From NCBI GenBank assembly GCA_000787465.1, contig JSYX01000064.1, positions 19,837 through 83,836 on the forward strand: a DNA stretch of 64,000 nt, written 5' to 3'. Origin of the DNA: Thermomucor indicae-seudaticae. Taxonomy: Eukaryota; Mucoromycota; Mucoromycetes; Mucorales; Lichtheimiaceae. Under the pieces are notes generated by a model. The model ran no database searches. It saw only the letters and a list, made by a program, of their open reading frames with translations, and was not told the origin of the DNA. Shown here in pieces: positions 23,277-35,417 of this stretch (the stretch's first letter is position 1; every line of letters starts with the position of its first letter). A program made the position numbers and the translations under genes.

Positions 23277-24894
23277 AAATAGTAAAGGCATCCTTTTTAC
23301 ATTCTGCATAGAACGCCCAGAAATGGGATCATGCTATGGGAACGGAGGGGAATCAAGATAGATCTGCTGTTTTGCTAAGAAATTCCAGGAAGTAGAAAGA
23401 AATAATCCAGTTAGCGCCAATTATGCGACTGTCATGAATTCCGGAATGGAAACGCTCTAGGGTCGGGATAGCCAATTATTTCAACATGTCTTGACTCTTT
23501 CAATCTCCCCCTTAACTGGTCTCACCAGGAACGACGATTTGACGTGCATATATCGCTGTATTCGTCGGCGTTGCCTGCTGGCAAGGGACAATGAACGTCC
23601 CTCGCAACAATGTTCACTTATTCAAGCATTCGCGTACATTAATCAGGATTATATTTTTTAGAAAAAACGGCTCGTTCCTTGCAACATACACCTGCAACAA
23701 CAACTATAAATTTATATGCGGGGTCACTGTTGTTGATTCGGCCTCCACAAACACCGGTAAACTAGTTTTTAAAAGTATCGAAAGTCCATATATACAAGCG
23801 ATTATTGGTAAATGAATATAAGTGCAAGCAATCTACAACGAAATGTCGAAACGGGTATATACAAAAAATACTAGGATATCTACAACGAGAAATGTGAAAA
23901 CAATTATTTAGAAAACACGATAGATGCAGAACATATGCAATTGTCTATGTAAGAACGATTTGAGGGTTTAAAAGTATATATGGAATAGAGGTCTAGCGAA
24001 AATAATACAACCTAAAGTTTTATTGTAATTCAGGTCAGGCCTTTTCTCCATCATTTTGTGATTAAGATTGTCATGGTTTTCAACTTACCGGAACACGTTA
24101 TGGGACTTTTTGGAATATCTCTTCTTAACGGAATAAGTATTTATCTACTGGACACCCCTGGTCGTCTAAACCCAACAGCACTGCCATGACTGTGGATTAA
24201 TAACACATGTTAATGTACGTCTTCCACTTTGCGAATCGCACATGACTAAGCTGTTCGAGATGATGGAGCCTGGCCAAAACCAGCGAGGTTGTGGTCATGA
24301 CCGTTGATGTATGTGTCGCTGTGGTAAAACCAGTGGCCACTATGGGCAATGCGCGCGAAAAGCCTTCAAAGGCATCTACAATTGGAAAGCCGAAGAGACC
24401 TTTTAATGAAGGTTTGCTAGATGCAATCAGAGAAATCGTTATCTAATGTAACGAGGTGGACTGTCCTTTACCATCAGAGAATTTCACTGAAGAGAGAGCG
24501 ATCTATTGTGATAACTACATCGAACGAAGATTAGCAGATTCGATTCAGTCCAGGCTCGTAGCAGTAACCCCGAGGCAAGTTCTGGATAACGAAGATGGAA
24601 AGGATAATCGAATTCAATAGATGGAGAGGATGCTTCGGCTACAATGGAATAAAAGACATCCGAATTTCGAACACTTTATTTTCACCATATAGCAAGATCT
24701 TGCAAGAAATATCGTGATAACGCTGAAAACGTAAAAGTATAAGTTGAAATGCGAGAGATAGTTATAATGAATTAGAATAAGTAGCTTAAGGAGTGTGGCA
24801 AGAAAAATGATGATTTGTTGTGAGTGGGTTCTTTACTGCGAAACCAGTCTCAATGGCAACCAGCGGAGATTTGTTCAATAATATCTACAAAAAG

Positions 24895-24966
24895 AGGACC
24901 CGCCGTGATTTGAACACGGGACCAGAAGATCTGCAGTCTTCCACTCTACCACTGAGTTACGAGTCC
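24895..24966 (-). tRNA. tRNA-Cys (anticodon GCA), no intron
   Basis: The minus strand folds as a 72-nt tRNA. The acceptor stem GGACTCG pairs with CGGGTCC (one G-T pair), followed by discriminator T73, a typical Cys identity base. The anticodon stem GAAGA/TCTTC closes the loop CTGCAGA, giving anticodon GCA after T33. The B box reads GTTCAAATC. A run of five T follows the 3' end on the minus strand, which fits a Pol III terminator. Confidence 0.93.
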
Positions 24967-26910
24967 TTCCACGTTTGAAAAATTCTAAGTCTTCTTTTTG
25001 AGGGTATGCTACTAGGCTGCTGCGAAACTCTTATGAGATTTGTGACCAAAATGGATGGATTTCTACTCTCGTTTCCCATTTGCATTTCCTTTTTTCTATT
25101 ACATTTCATCGCTTGTTCTTGTTTATCAGCAGATCTCGATGTAATGTATAGAGCTTTTTAAATCAACAAGAGGAAAAGGGAGCAAAAGAGAATACGGTGA
25201 GACCGCGGCTTGTTTTAAGGTATTTATCCTTCATTTGTTCTTTTACACGCTTTCTATTTATATTTTTCTATCATTCGGTTCTAGGGTAAGAGCCGTTCTA
25301 TGTCGTCATGGTCTAAAAGATCGACTAATAAGAATATTTGCTGTATGAAGCATAGCGATATCTGGATCCCAGTTTTAGCTTGTTTGTTAGTTCGATCCAG
25401 TTTGATCTAATGTCTTTTAGTGTCCTTTTAGCGGGATGTCAACCGTCAGACATGTTAGATCGGTATTTAGTTTGTCCGATCTGGTCGCTATGGGATGGTG
25501 AATTAGCATCCAATACAACATTCGATCTTCCTTAGTTATCCTCTGTCGCTTTCATGATTTTCGTTTTGGTTTATTGAGATATTTCACAGAGCAAAGAGAG
25601 AAAGATGACAAAGGTAAAAAAACAGATAAGTCCTTCGAGACTCCAAGTAGGATTATTGTTTATTTCGTTTACAGTTTCTATGTATTTATATCATTTTCTG
25701 GGTCGATATCGCAGTTATAAAAAGTCTTTCGAAGAGATTAAAGATACGATGGATTGATCTCGTCATGAAGAACCAATTGTTGTTCCTTGATCTGTCTCAG
25801 AGTCCATTGGGGGTGCCTATACCGTAGTTTTAATTACTGATCTGAAACCTCTTTTCAATTTGCGATTGACCAATTTTGTGTCTTCTTGGATTTACTACTT
25901 CTGGTAATCAAAGACTTTTCATTAATTATCTTAGGTCGAAATACGACATTTATGTCTTGAGTGTCCTTGTTTAATCACTTATCACATCAATTACTACACC
26001 ATATTAATTTAGTATTTCGCTTCTCGGGCTAAAGAATAGCGTAACAAGTTCTTTATCTCGACATACCAGCAACTACCTAAAAGCGCTTCTCCGACATTAG
26101 TACTATCAATACATCAAGACTAAATTTTAGACCAAGCTTTAGTGTACAGGATAACACTTATAAAATGGCTGAAAAGATGATACAATGAAGAGAGCGACTT
26201 TGGCCTCCACGAAATTTGTTCTGTTGTCGTTGTCCCTCTAGGTGTATATATCTCAGTATTTTTATCTCCTTTAGTGATCTTTTCTGTTCAACATCGTGTT
26301 TATTTTAATTGTTTGTTGATGTATTTTTTTGGAGTTGGTCAACTTAGGAAACATATAGCTTTATTTTGTTTATCCTTGTTATTTCCACCGGGATCTCCTA
26401 CCACTGGAGAAAATCCGATATCCCAAGCATTTGAAAGTCACTAATAAGTCATGACAAGATCGTATCCCAAATGTCTGGAAGATTGTGGGATATGATACTT
26501 CAATGATATGGCAACATATTAGGGGATGTCTGTATTGACTTTTCCTGACATATTCTAGTGATCTTTTAATAACATGGTAGCAATATTCCAGTACCCTACC
26601 GATGACATCTTAATGAATGTACTGAGCAAATTATTACCAGAAGACCTGTCATTAATTCTGGTAGTCGCTACCAGGTCACTAGAAGTATTCTTTAAGGAAT
26701 TGCAACTGATTGATATTGGCATAGCTTCAGAAGAAAGCTTCACGAGGTTTAAAAACATATGTACGGCTTGTTAATTTCACAAACCAATGTCAACCCGAAT
26801 TGCAACGCCACTTAACGTGCAATTGATGGCAAGATATTCTAAGAGGCAATCTTTATCAATTCCGATTAATTGAATTAATAAGGATGCTTCATACAGATCC
26901 CCCTTCTCTG

Positions 26911-27427
26911 TCATTGGTGGTATTGGTCTCTGATACCTTGATATTGACCGAAATCTCCCAAACTGTATCGTTTGATCAGTGCAATGCCACATAAAAAATA
27001 AGCGAACATACTCCTGTACTGACTTTTTGTGATGGGCTCGTCAAGAAGAATATTTAACAGCTCACATGATAATCTGATACTTGGACGCATCATTCCGATC
27101 TTTCGACTAAATCCTTTTATTCTCTTTAAAGGTTCGCTCATCGATAATGCCTTGAAAAGCTAATGACGAGATTACCAAGCAAATACGCAAACTAATAGTT
27201 ACTGCTATTACCTGCCACTGGCTCGAGCTCCGTTTGCAGTTCAAGCCCCTTTTTTCTGCTTGGAGCAAATTCATCAAGGAGCTTTTGCAATGTAGCCGTG
27301 CAATCGTATGGTCTGGTACGATATAGTAGCTACTTATGCCGTCTTTGACGAAAGCCAGCCCGGAATAGTTTTTATTGGCGGCATGGACATTGCAGAGCGG
27401 GAAACGACGCCGAGAAGCAAGCTTCAT
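26911..27427 (-). CDS. Unrecognised two-exon protein, 151 aa
   Basis: I do not recognise it. Minus-strand exons 27212..27427 and 26911..27150 join in phase 0 through CAG|GTAATA...TTCAAG|GCA. The product starts MKLASRRRFPLCNVH and is basic in the middle (LKRIKGFSRKIG). It ends in a hydrophobic-aromatic part (YRSMFAYFLCGIALIKRYS) and QYHQ. The clean splice and two adjoining open frames are the only support. It lies in the repeat-rich compartment, so a transposon-derived ORF is as likely as a host gene. Confidence 0.35.
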
Positions 27428-29219
27428 TCATCATACTATACTCTCTCATAGAAATTAGGCATATTTAAACCCGGACATTAGGAGTGACAACAGATACCTA
27501 CGCAGGTTGGTGGATACATCTGTAAGGATGAGCGAGCATGTCATGACCGTTCCGGGAATGGATTCACAATGTAAACCAAGTTGGAAGGCCACGGAAAAAG
27601 GTCAAGGTCGTGGGGCCAATTTACAAAGTATACGCAAACGCCGTCCACGGAACCTTCAAGATAAAGAGCGTGCCAGTTTCTTCACTGCAGCATGGAAGTC
27701 ATGATCTTGACCGCGACCGGCTTACGTACGTTCGCAAATGCAAACTTTAGCAGCTCTCCAAGAATGTGCGTAATGGTAATGAGCATTCAGAGTAATGTAG
27801 TTGGCCTTCGTAAATGCCCATTTGAGACGTCGCGCCATTCGTCGCAGTAAAGGCGTGTTGTTGTTTTGAGCGTTTGCTGCAATACTAATGAACCTCTCGG
27901 ATGAAGGGTAGAATTTCAGCTGATCTCAAGGTGGGTCGCTGCATGGCAAGCAAGTTGCTTAATTTCAAACGGCGGTCTTACGATGCGCTGTTGAAAGAAT
28001 CTTTTGTATTCTGCACAAAACTTTTATTTTTCATTTGGCTGTCTGGGTACACGATGTTCGCACCAAGCATTCAGCATCTCTGCATAACGTACTAGGTTTT
28101 CTCTTGGCAAGGGTTTGCTGCAAGGCGCACGAAGCATGTCACGTGAACAATATTCAATATCCCTCTCACTATGATCCATACAGTGTACCTCGGTTTTTCG
28201 CACTTTTTGTATCTTTGGCGTTACAGTAAACTGTTCGTTTGGTATGCTGTTTACACCATCAGAAAAGGCAAGTCCGCAGCGTTGTACTCCTGGGATCGTA
28301 ACTCATGTGCCGAAGTGCGGGAGAAGGTACAGGCGCTTCCCGCAAAGATCGACTTTGGATACAACATTCTTATTCTCTTCGAATGCTTTTACAGGACACC
28401 AAGCGAACACAACCTTATTACTTGTATTACCTTTTATAAGGGACAATCAATCTTACTATGATATGCTGTTCCGATGAAGCGCTCAGGCATCGGCAAGGCG
28501 GTTTGCGAATTATGACGATACAGTCTTGGCTGAAACGCAGCATGAGGTATATTGTTTTAATTATAGAAGGCTGCTTTCTTCATTTTCACTTCTTTTTCAC
28601 TACATCATGTTGGCAATATCAGCCTTTTCGTCGGCGTGGTAGGCAAACAGGTGGCGACTTTGCACGTATTGAAGGCACAAAGCCTAACAATGCCTGGCAG
28701 AGAAGTCGCTTGCCGTCGCGCGCAGACCCTATTTCCCTTCTTTGATCTGCAACAGTTGCTTTTTCTTTCTCGGTCCTCTTGCTCTTTTGCTCAAGCAAAA
28801 GAAGTCGCCGTCACAAAGACGGTTTGACGATTACATAGATTCGCTCTGGTAAGACGTTGATCCATTTTTGGGCCTGATCCATTACTCATGCAGAGGCGAA
28901 TGTTTGTGCTACCGGGAATGCTTGCTTGCATCAACTGAGCCAAGTTTTGCTCTATTGTAAGTATGAAAAACAAAACTACCATGCGAACTTTGAATCCTAA
29001 CAGCGTTAATTTCTTTCTTCTACAGCGCAAACTCGGTTCCTTAGTTGATGCAAACTAACATTCTTAGCTAGTGCAAATGTTTCTTCATAATACAGTATAG
29101 CAGCTGTTGTTTCTTGTCCTGTCATCAACACATTACGTCATTGCATTTCCAAACTGTAGGTTACTACAAATGATGCTCTTAGTACTTTCGTATTAACTAT
29201 TCCTGCAACAGGTTCATCT
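27428..29219. other. Decayed coding-like sequence
   Basis: Several overlapping frames of 60-100 codons (27507..27704, 28171..28461, 28458..28745 plus) show protein-like composition but no complete gene or motif I can name. They may be the 5' part of the transposase relic that follows. Confidence 0.35.
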
Positions 29220-29965
29220 TTACGCTGACATCGCGGCGATCAGGAACAAACTGAAACACAGATTCGCATCACCACTTGCTTAATATACTGCACTGTTTCC
29301 GTAAAAGCGCAAATGTATATGTGCGCTCTTGGTATGCAGATCGTCCAAGATAAATACTGTAGACGTTGGAAATACAGGTTACGATGCTCTCTTTCACTGT
29401 CTCTTATTGCAATATCATTTCCTAATTCAAAATCATATTTCATTTTGCCTGTGCTTACGTCTCAAACGAGAGCGTATGAGCTCGTCACGAAGCACTTGAA
29501 GAAGGTTGTGCTTCACCACGTTATGATAGCCGCAATCGTCGCGAACTACGATAAAGCACTCGTAACGGCCATGGAAAAACGATTTCCGAAGCCAGCACAC
29601 ATCTTGTGTACATTGGCACGTTAAGAACCACTTTGATAAGCTGTCGTTCGAAGAGTCCAGCATCGAAAGCGATCCTCTGGAGGTTATGGACCATGTCAAT
29701 GGCATGAAAAGCTACAAAGGACGACGAACTCGAGCAGTCGATCAACGCGTATGAAGCTGCTGCAAAGAAGTCTCAAAATGAGCATGTTTCGATAGATTAT
29801 TTAAAGACCTAATGCGACCAAGACATATCACAATTCTTCGATATCAATGGTAATGAGGAACGTTGAGCATAAGCGAGTGGGATACCATGTATCCGAGCTA
29901 CTCCATTTACGGGCGACTACCACGCAACGGGTTGAGGGTGTTCATGCTTCCATGAAAGAATAATC
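29220..29965 (+). mobile_element. Decayed Mutator-like (MULE) transposase
   Basis: Plus-strand reading gives ADIAAIRNKLKHR near 29230. Near 29530 comes YDKALVTAMEKRFPKPAHIL then CTL, and near 29630 HFDKLSFEES. Near 29916 comes TTQRVEGVHASMKE. From memory, the second and last blocks match the MULE transposase core ('TDREKALVNAI...FP..THLLC.WH') and the later 'RVEG.HA.LK' block. Stops (for example at 29622 and 29960) and frameshifts make it non-functional. I could not identify terminal inverted repeats or target-site duplications by eye. Confidence 0.6.
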
Positions 29966-29969
29966 TGGG

Positions 29970-30300
29970 ATCGGCAAGTGTCTCGTCCCGCTCGTTGACC
30001 AGGACGACTGCTGTCAAGGTCACGGAGCGGTGTACAAGAACCATGAAGATTGAGTCCGTGTCCTTGTCAACGGTCGTTCCCAGTAAGCCTTTTTTTCTTT
30101 ACTCTGCACTGTGAACTCGCTCACCTTGAGACGTACGTACAATATAGCGTCACAAGCTATGGGAGCAAAACAGCAAGCCGTTGCGTCGTACACGCTCCTC
30201 CGTCTTTTCCCGGCAGTGTGGACGCTGCCAATATGGAGAAGCGCAAGGCTTATGGCGACGAAAATCTTGCCACGGTAACAAAGCAGTCGACTTCATAGTC
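29970..30300 (+). pseudogene. Relic of an EXO1-like gene (copy B), 3' part
   Basis: LTRTTAVKVTERCTRTMK then VSLST (about 29995-30065) matches AIAVKVTERPTQPVK then LVSLSS of the gene at 31440-32996. A GTAAGC follows at 30079, close to where the intact gene has its last intron donor. After an intron-like gap, APPSF then MEKRKAYGDENLATVTK (about 30200-30290) matches the last exon's APPATSS and KKRKFADENTAPALK. The stop codon at about 30296 falls far before the gene's own end. It abuts the transposase relic on the same strand. Confidence 0.6.
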
Positions 30301-31439
30301 TGGTGCGCTCGGCCACCCAGCTTGACGTGCCGTTGCCTGTTAGCGTTCACTGGGCGCGGCTCATCCCCCTTCTTTCCGAGCATCCGTTTGCTCCTTTCTT
30401 ATTTCTCTTCTGCTTTTTCTTAACCCTTTGCTTGTTCAAAAATCCGTTGCTCCTTTCCTCGACATATAACCACATATAACTTATCAATGAAGTCATTTTT
30501 TGGTGGCAGTCTTTTTGACTGGCTCGAGATTTTTTAATTAAACAAAGAGCAGCTCCAGGAGAAAAATTTTGTCACACCTTGTGCTAAAATGGAAATCATG
30601 CTGTCATGGCACTTCATATACACAAACAAACCATAGTGCACACGATCAGCAGATTGCGCAGCTTCTACTGATGATCAGCGCGACACAAGGGAGGATCTGT
30701 AAAAGCGGTAGGAGGCGGATGTGCTGCTTGTCAGGGCAATTTCCCATACACACGAGCAGAGAACTCAGTTCAGTTGATTACCTCTAGCAAGTACGTGCAT
30801 CTTCGTATCCGGAAGAAGACGCTCGGAAAAGCGGGCGATTGCACGTATAGTTCATAACGATGAAATGAAAAATCGTGTGTAAAGGACTCATCAAACTTTG
30901 CACGAAGGTTTGGCGGAACGGCAACATCCAAAGCATCACTGATCCCTGACTTGGGCGAAGCGCAGGTCTGGACTTGTTCCACAACATAATTCGGGGGCAT
31001 GCTCCGTTTGCATTCAAGTGCAACGAGCTGCGATGAGCAATACCAAATATTATCGACGCATAGATTTCTTTTACTACGTTCTCGAATAAAGACCACTTTG
31101 AGTAAACCTGGGAGGTCCTAATCTCTTGTTTATGACGCATGGAGTATTTTATTACTGATAGTAGACAGAAAAAGCGCTCAGAAATTGTCGATTTTCTATA
31201 TAAAGTTGCCTATGAGAATATTTTTCAAGTCTCGGACAACATGAAACGTTTATAATCACTGCCAACAAGACAAGGAACTTTAATAACATATATAAAAATA
31301 TGCAAAGTGTAATGGGAATTTTTTTATAAACCAAAGAGTTGGGGAAGCAAATATGTATACGGGGAAGGCAGAGGCAGATATAGAAAAAATGACTTTTGAT
31401 AAAAAGAAAAAAGAACGAGGTATCAACAAAGAAGGCCAT
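30301..31439. other. Intergenic, no gene seen
   Basis: Only short frames occur; the longest are minus 30784..31140 (118 aa) and 30770..31096 (108 aa), in overlapping frames and without motifs. The part after 31140 is AT-rich and is probably the 3' flank of the EXO1-like gene. Confidence 0.4.
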
Positions 31440-32996
31440 TCAACGTACACGGTTTGTCAAGGACTCTGACAAACCAAGGCGTTTGCGGGGTGGAGCCTGA
31501 GGGGTAGCAGCAGCAGACTTGGCAGGTGACAAAGACTTGGTCTTCAAGGCAGGGGCAGTGTTCTCATCAGCAAACTTGCGCTTTTTTGGGTTGATTAAGG
31601 AGGACGTTGCAGGGGGTGCTGCGCGTTTGTTTTCTGTAGCAGCAGCGTGGAACTTGACCCAAGTACCACGAACAGAAGAGAAAGAAGCAGAAGAAGGACC
31701 ACCTGACGACTTGCTGTTGTCGTTTTCCTGATCGCCACGCTGGAGCCAGGGCTATATTTTCAGGTTCAAAAGGAAAAATTAGTCCAGTTTGCAGTAAATG
31801 ACAGCAAAAGAAGGAACTTACGGGGATGTTTTCCTTGTTTTCTGAAGACAAGGACACAAGTTCAGTCTTGACAGGCTGGGTAGGACGCTCGGTCACCTTG
31901 ACAGCAATGGCATTGTTCATAAAGTGGAATGATACGCGTTGCTGCTTGACGGGGTCTACGACTTCTTGGAGAAAGTGGGCACGAACCAAAGGGCTTGCTT
32001 GTTGTTCAATGTCATCATTTTTTGCGGATGAAAGGAGCTTGTGAAGTCGCTGGACATCCATCTTCTTCTTGTTGGGATCACAACCTTGGGACAGCATGCA
32101 GAAATGTTGGAGCTTTTGAGCAGACCAGTCAGACATGTTCAATTCTTTAGCGGAAGAAAGGGTATCGAAATGGATCCGAGTGGCGGTGCCTTTTGTATCT
32201 AACTGGAAAATGACAGTCCTGCAACCATAGCCTAATAAAGCCAAAGGACGATCATTGCTTATGACTGCTTGTACTTTATCGGTGGCTAAAAGAAAAGTAA
32301 GTTGTGCGCTGGCATCAAAAGGAGCAGTGACGTGTTGGATCTTGTCTTTATCAAGTCGCTATAGAAGAAGAAATATATAGATAAGCAACACACACATACG
32401 CGTTCACACACAAGTAAAGAGTGATTATTGCCTTTGTAACGTTCTGTATCATTTCTGGTGTGATATCAACCGCTTTCTTCAAACGTTTTAGTGCTTCTTC
32501 CTGTCGTCCCTTTCCCAGTAACTCGAGGCCTTTCTTTTTCTCAATGTTCATACGTCTAGTTTCGGTCGAGGGAACATCAGTTTCTCTTTTACATTAAAGA
32601 GAGAAGAAAAGGAAACGAGTCGAAGGTACCGTTGTCGTTTTGCTTCGGCATTCTTGTTGCATGGGAGCGTTTCCCCATCAAACACGACGATTGGCGTGAC
32701 ATTGTTGGTTTGCAAGAGTTTCAGTTGTCGCATAAAGTAGTCAACGTATCTAAGAAACAAAAGGCGACGCGCAACAAACGATGAGGCGTCAGCATCTCCA
32801 TGGCAATGATTGAAACATAACAAGAAACGCACTCGTTTGTGTCCTGGTTTTCGGCTAATTGGAGAGCACAAGTTGAAGCACCCTCCAGTAACCAAGCACG
32901 ACCATCCACCGCCACTGTTTTCCCGGCATACTCGTTAATGTGAATCGGCTGATGAACAGACTTGACGAGTTGGAGCAAGTCGTCCGTGGAACCCAT
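31440..32996 (-). CDS. EXO1-like Rad2-family protein, probably catalytically dead
   Basis: Minus-strand exons 32833..32996, 32630..32749, 32432..32555, 31822..32358 and 31440..31751 (418 aa). The N-terminal domain is clearly EXO1/Rad2: LLQLVKSVHQPIHINEYAGK, VAVDGRAWLLEGA, YVDYFMRQL, TPIVVFDGETLP, and KGLELL then VDITPEM. Of the seven acidic residues that hold the two metals in EXO1, Asp31, Asp79, Asp172 and Asp230 align. The E-A-D pair of the YEADAQL motif is FDASAQL here (Asp151 for Glu, Ser153 for Asp), and the second Asp of EDSD is Pro174. The helix-hairpin-helix after Asp230 is replaced by Lys-rich sequence. The C-terminus is basic with KKRK, a likely nuclear signal. It is about half the usual EXO1 length. 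Intron 3 (32359..32431) has a GC donor. Open, well-spliced frames suggest it is expressed. Confidence 0.8.
32359..32431 (-). other. GC-AG intron 3 of the EXO1-like gene
   Basis: The donor is AAG|GCAATA and the acceptor CTATAG|CGA (minus strand). This choice aligns NVTK-RLDKDKIQHV to EXO1 with one residue gap. The nearest in-phase GT donor would insert 13 extra residues there. Confidence 0.6.
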
Positions 32997-33229
32997 TTTG
33001 CTTGTTCTGCAGATGGGGGTGGGAGGGAGAGAGAGGAGGGCCACACAGAGCACACTGCTGCACACACACAAAAATTTCGGGCAGCACGAGAAAACTCAAA
33101 AAGTTGCCCGTTAGCAGAAAGGCAGGTCACACAATCTTTTCTATATCGCAAAGGAATATTTCTTTTCGTTTGCTATCGGTCTCTCGTCAATATCTAGCTT
33201 TGGAGGCTATCGTATTCGTCGGCCTAGAA

Positions 33230-33361
33230 ATGTCGAAGGAGCCGTCGTCATCCCCGGAATCGTCATCGACAACAGGCCTTGATTGCAAGATCGGGTCTGA
33301 TTGCGGGTCTTCTGTGATCGAACCTGCTCCGTACTGCGAATGGAACCTAAATTTCGATGGG
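33230..33361 (+). other. Small open exon with YCEWNLNF motif, possible gene start or relic
   Basis: ATG at 33230 opens an acidic/Ser-rich frame containing SDCGSS and APYCEWNLNFDG, followed by a GTAAGA donor. A related piece, SDDGSSESPDIHYCEWDVNF, lies at about 34320..34380 and ends at a stop. No continuing exon can be assigned. These look like two diverged copies of one repeated ORF, 1 kb apart. I do not recognise it. Confidence 0.3.
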
Positions 33362-35417
33362 GTAAGACGAGAACAGCTGGAGGGGACGCTTGAGTCCAAT
33401 TTCGCTGACACTTAAGAGCCAAACTCTAGAATCTGGCGCGCCTATAGGCTCTAGCCCTGAGAAGCATAAAGGGATCCGTTAGGCCACGCGCACACGGTTT
33501 GTCTTGGCCGTTTGGATTACGCGGCCTTTTCAATTTCGGACAAACCGACAATAAGGTCCAAAGGGAAACCCTTACCGACGGCTTACAACTGAGCTGCTTG
33601 ATTGCGTGAGCTCCGGTTTTACTGCGCAGTCTCGCCAAGCAAGCTTCATGTTCTAACAAGTACTCGTACTGGAAGACTACAGAGCTATAAACTGGTCACT
33701 GGATAGATAGATGCCGCCACGAGCAGTTTGCCTTACAACCATCGATCTGCGGCGAAGCATGCGTTCCAGAACCTCTTGGATTCTGCGCACCTCTCTTATC
33801 CAATTTCGAAAGTCCAAAAGGGGGCATCCGAGGGTGGCGAAATTATAGCAGCCGGAAAGGAGCGCATTCGGACAGTCGTATGTCAGACTGTACCAATACT
33901 CGTCCAGAAAAGCCATCAGTTTGCTTAGTCAAGCTTTCAGGGCTGTGTACACTAATGGCGAACACCCTACCATGATGGAAACCCAATGAACGAACGGAAG
34001 GGGACAGATCCGCAGAATGCGTGGCCGGATACAGTTTAACTTCGGCGGTGCATTCTGTATTGGACGCCGGCGAGTAATAGCAAGTATCAATTGTGGGAAG
34101 CAGAGCGCAAGTCGTTTTGGCAGCAGGCCGTGCTTCTATCATGTCCAAGGCTTCCGTCAAGCTCGACCCGAAGCTGGTAGAGTGATAAATATAGCATGTG
34201 TGTCTTGCTCTCATTTTTAAAGTTTCTGTCATACGTAGAAATTCATCGAGACAACAGGCGAAGACGAAGGCAAAAGGCAGTTCAGGATCAACTCTGTATC
34301 CTGACTGCACCGCCTCCGTCAGACGATGGGTCTTCCGAGAGCCCAGATATTCATTATTGTGAATGGGACGTTAACTTCATATGACGCCGAGCTTTATGAA
34401 TAAGGCGTACGCGTGGCAGCCCGCGCAGGTCAAGGCATTCGCGGATGTGTCTGCTGTGGTCTCGCAGCAAAGGCGAATGCACTGCTTTCTGCCGCCGGCT
34501 ATCACGAATTTGTCCAGGAGTTGTCACTGACTATTAGCTGCAAATGACTCCAGAAGATTCGCCTGCTCCGCCGTGTTCAATTGCAAAGAACTAGAGAAGC
34601 AGACTTAGGAGAAAGCCACTTACAACTGAGCTACCAGATCGGCGTCAGCACTGGTTTACGAGCCTCACGCTAGCCTTTTCCGGCCTTTCTTGTACTGGAA
34701 TTCCTCAGTGGTTTCAACAACGATCTTCATATACCTGTGGACTTCCACGTGACAAAGTGACGATGCGCCCACTGAATGAATCGGGTGTGCTGATTGTAGG
34801 ATATGCTCGTAAATCACCAGGAAAGGTTGTATGCAGTTATTGCAGCACCCCCCATAACATAACAAAGCAAATAAACAGGCTGATAATGTGCCTGTCAATA
34901 GCTCTTGCACGCGCAATTCCAGGGAGCCTGCATGAGCAATATTGTTGACCAACGGCGTAAGTGTCCGTGATACTCAAAAAGCTATTGCGTTTTCATTGAT
35001 TCACTTATGGGCTACTGAGTCAAATTGAAGCCGCCCGTAGGGCGGAAGGGCCCAATATGTGGACTATAACTCTTGGACGAAACTATCATTCATTCTGTGT
35101 ACATATAGTGTTTTTGTTCTATGTCTTCCATGAATATATGTAACACAATACGCTCTTCGCAACGGGTTTATATCCTTCTTTTCCATGTTCATCTTTTTGC
35201 TGCCTTATCTCAGTATTTCCTGCTTTACACTCTCTAATAAAGGAGCCGACAGGATCTCGTACCGTACAGATGTTATTATCAGCAATAAGCCTTGTCGGGA
35301 AACAACGACAAGTCAGTCGATATTACCTGCATTGTCTTACCATGCAAAAATGTGTAACAATGCGGTACCCTAATCTCAGCTGAGTAAGGGACCATTCTTC
35401 GTCTTCTTCTTTAACAG
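33362..35417. other. Repeat-like decayed interval
   Basis: About 2 kb with many short frames on both strands (longest 33843..34310 minus, 155 aa) and no family I can name. It includes the second YCEW piece (about 34320..34380). Plus-strand reading of about 34400-34950 resembles a decayed ORF, with several stops. Confidence 0.35.

Larger units (their letters stand above)
22689..26910. other. Long AT-rich gene-poor stretch
   Basis: Apart from the tRNA-Cys, 4.2 kb have no supported gene. Open frames are short (for example 23591..23815 and 26574..26774 plus). 26574..26774 has YPTDDILMNVLSKLL, loosely F-box-like, but too short to call. Plus-strand reading of about 24180-24650 shows protein-like pieces cut by stops. 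Confidence 0.45.

Noticed and set aside
26574..26774. F-box protein
   Set aside because: Only about 30 residues vaguely resemble an F-box and the frame stops at 66 aa with no continuing exon.
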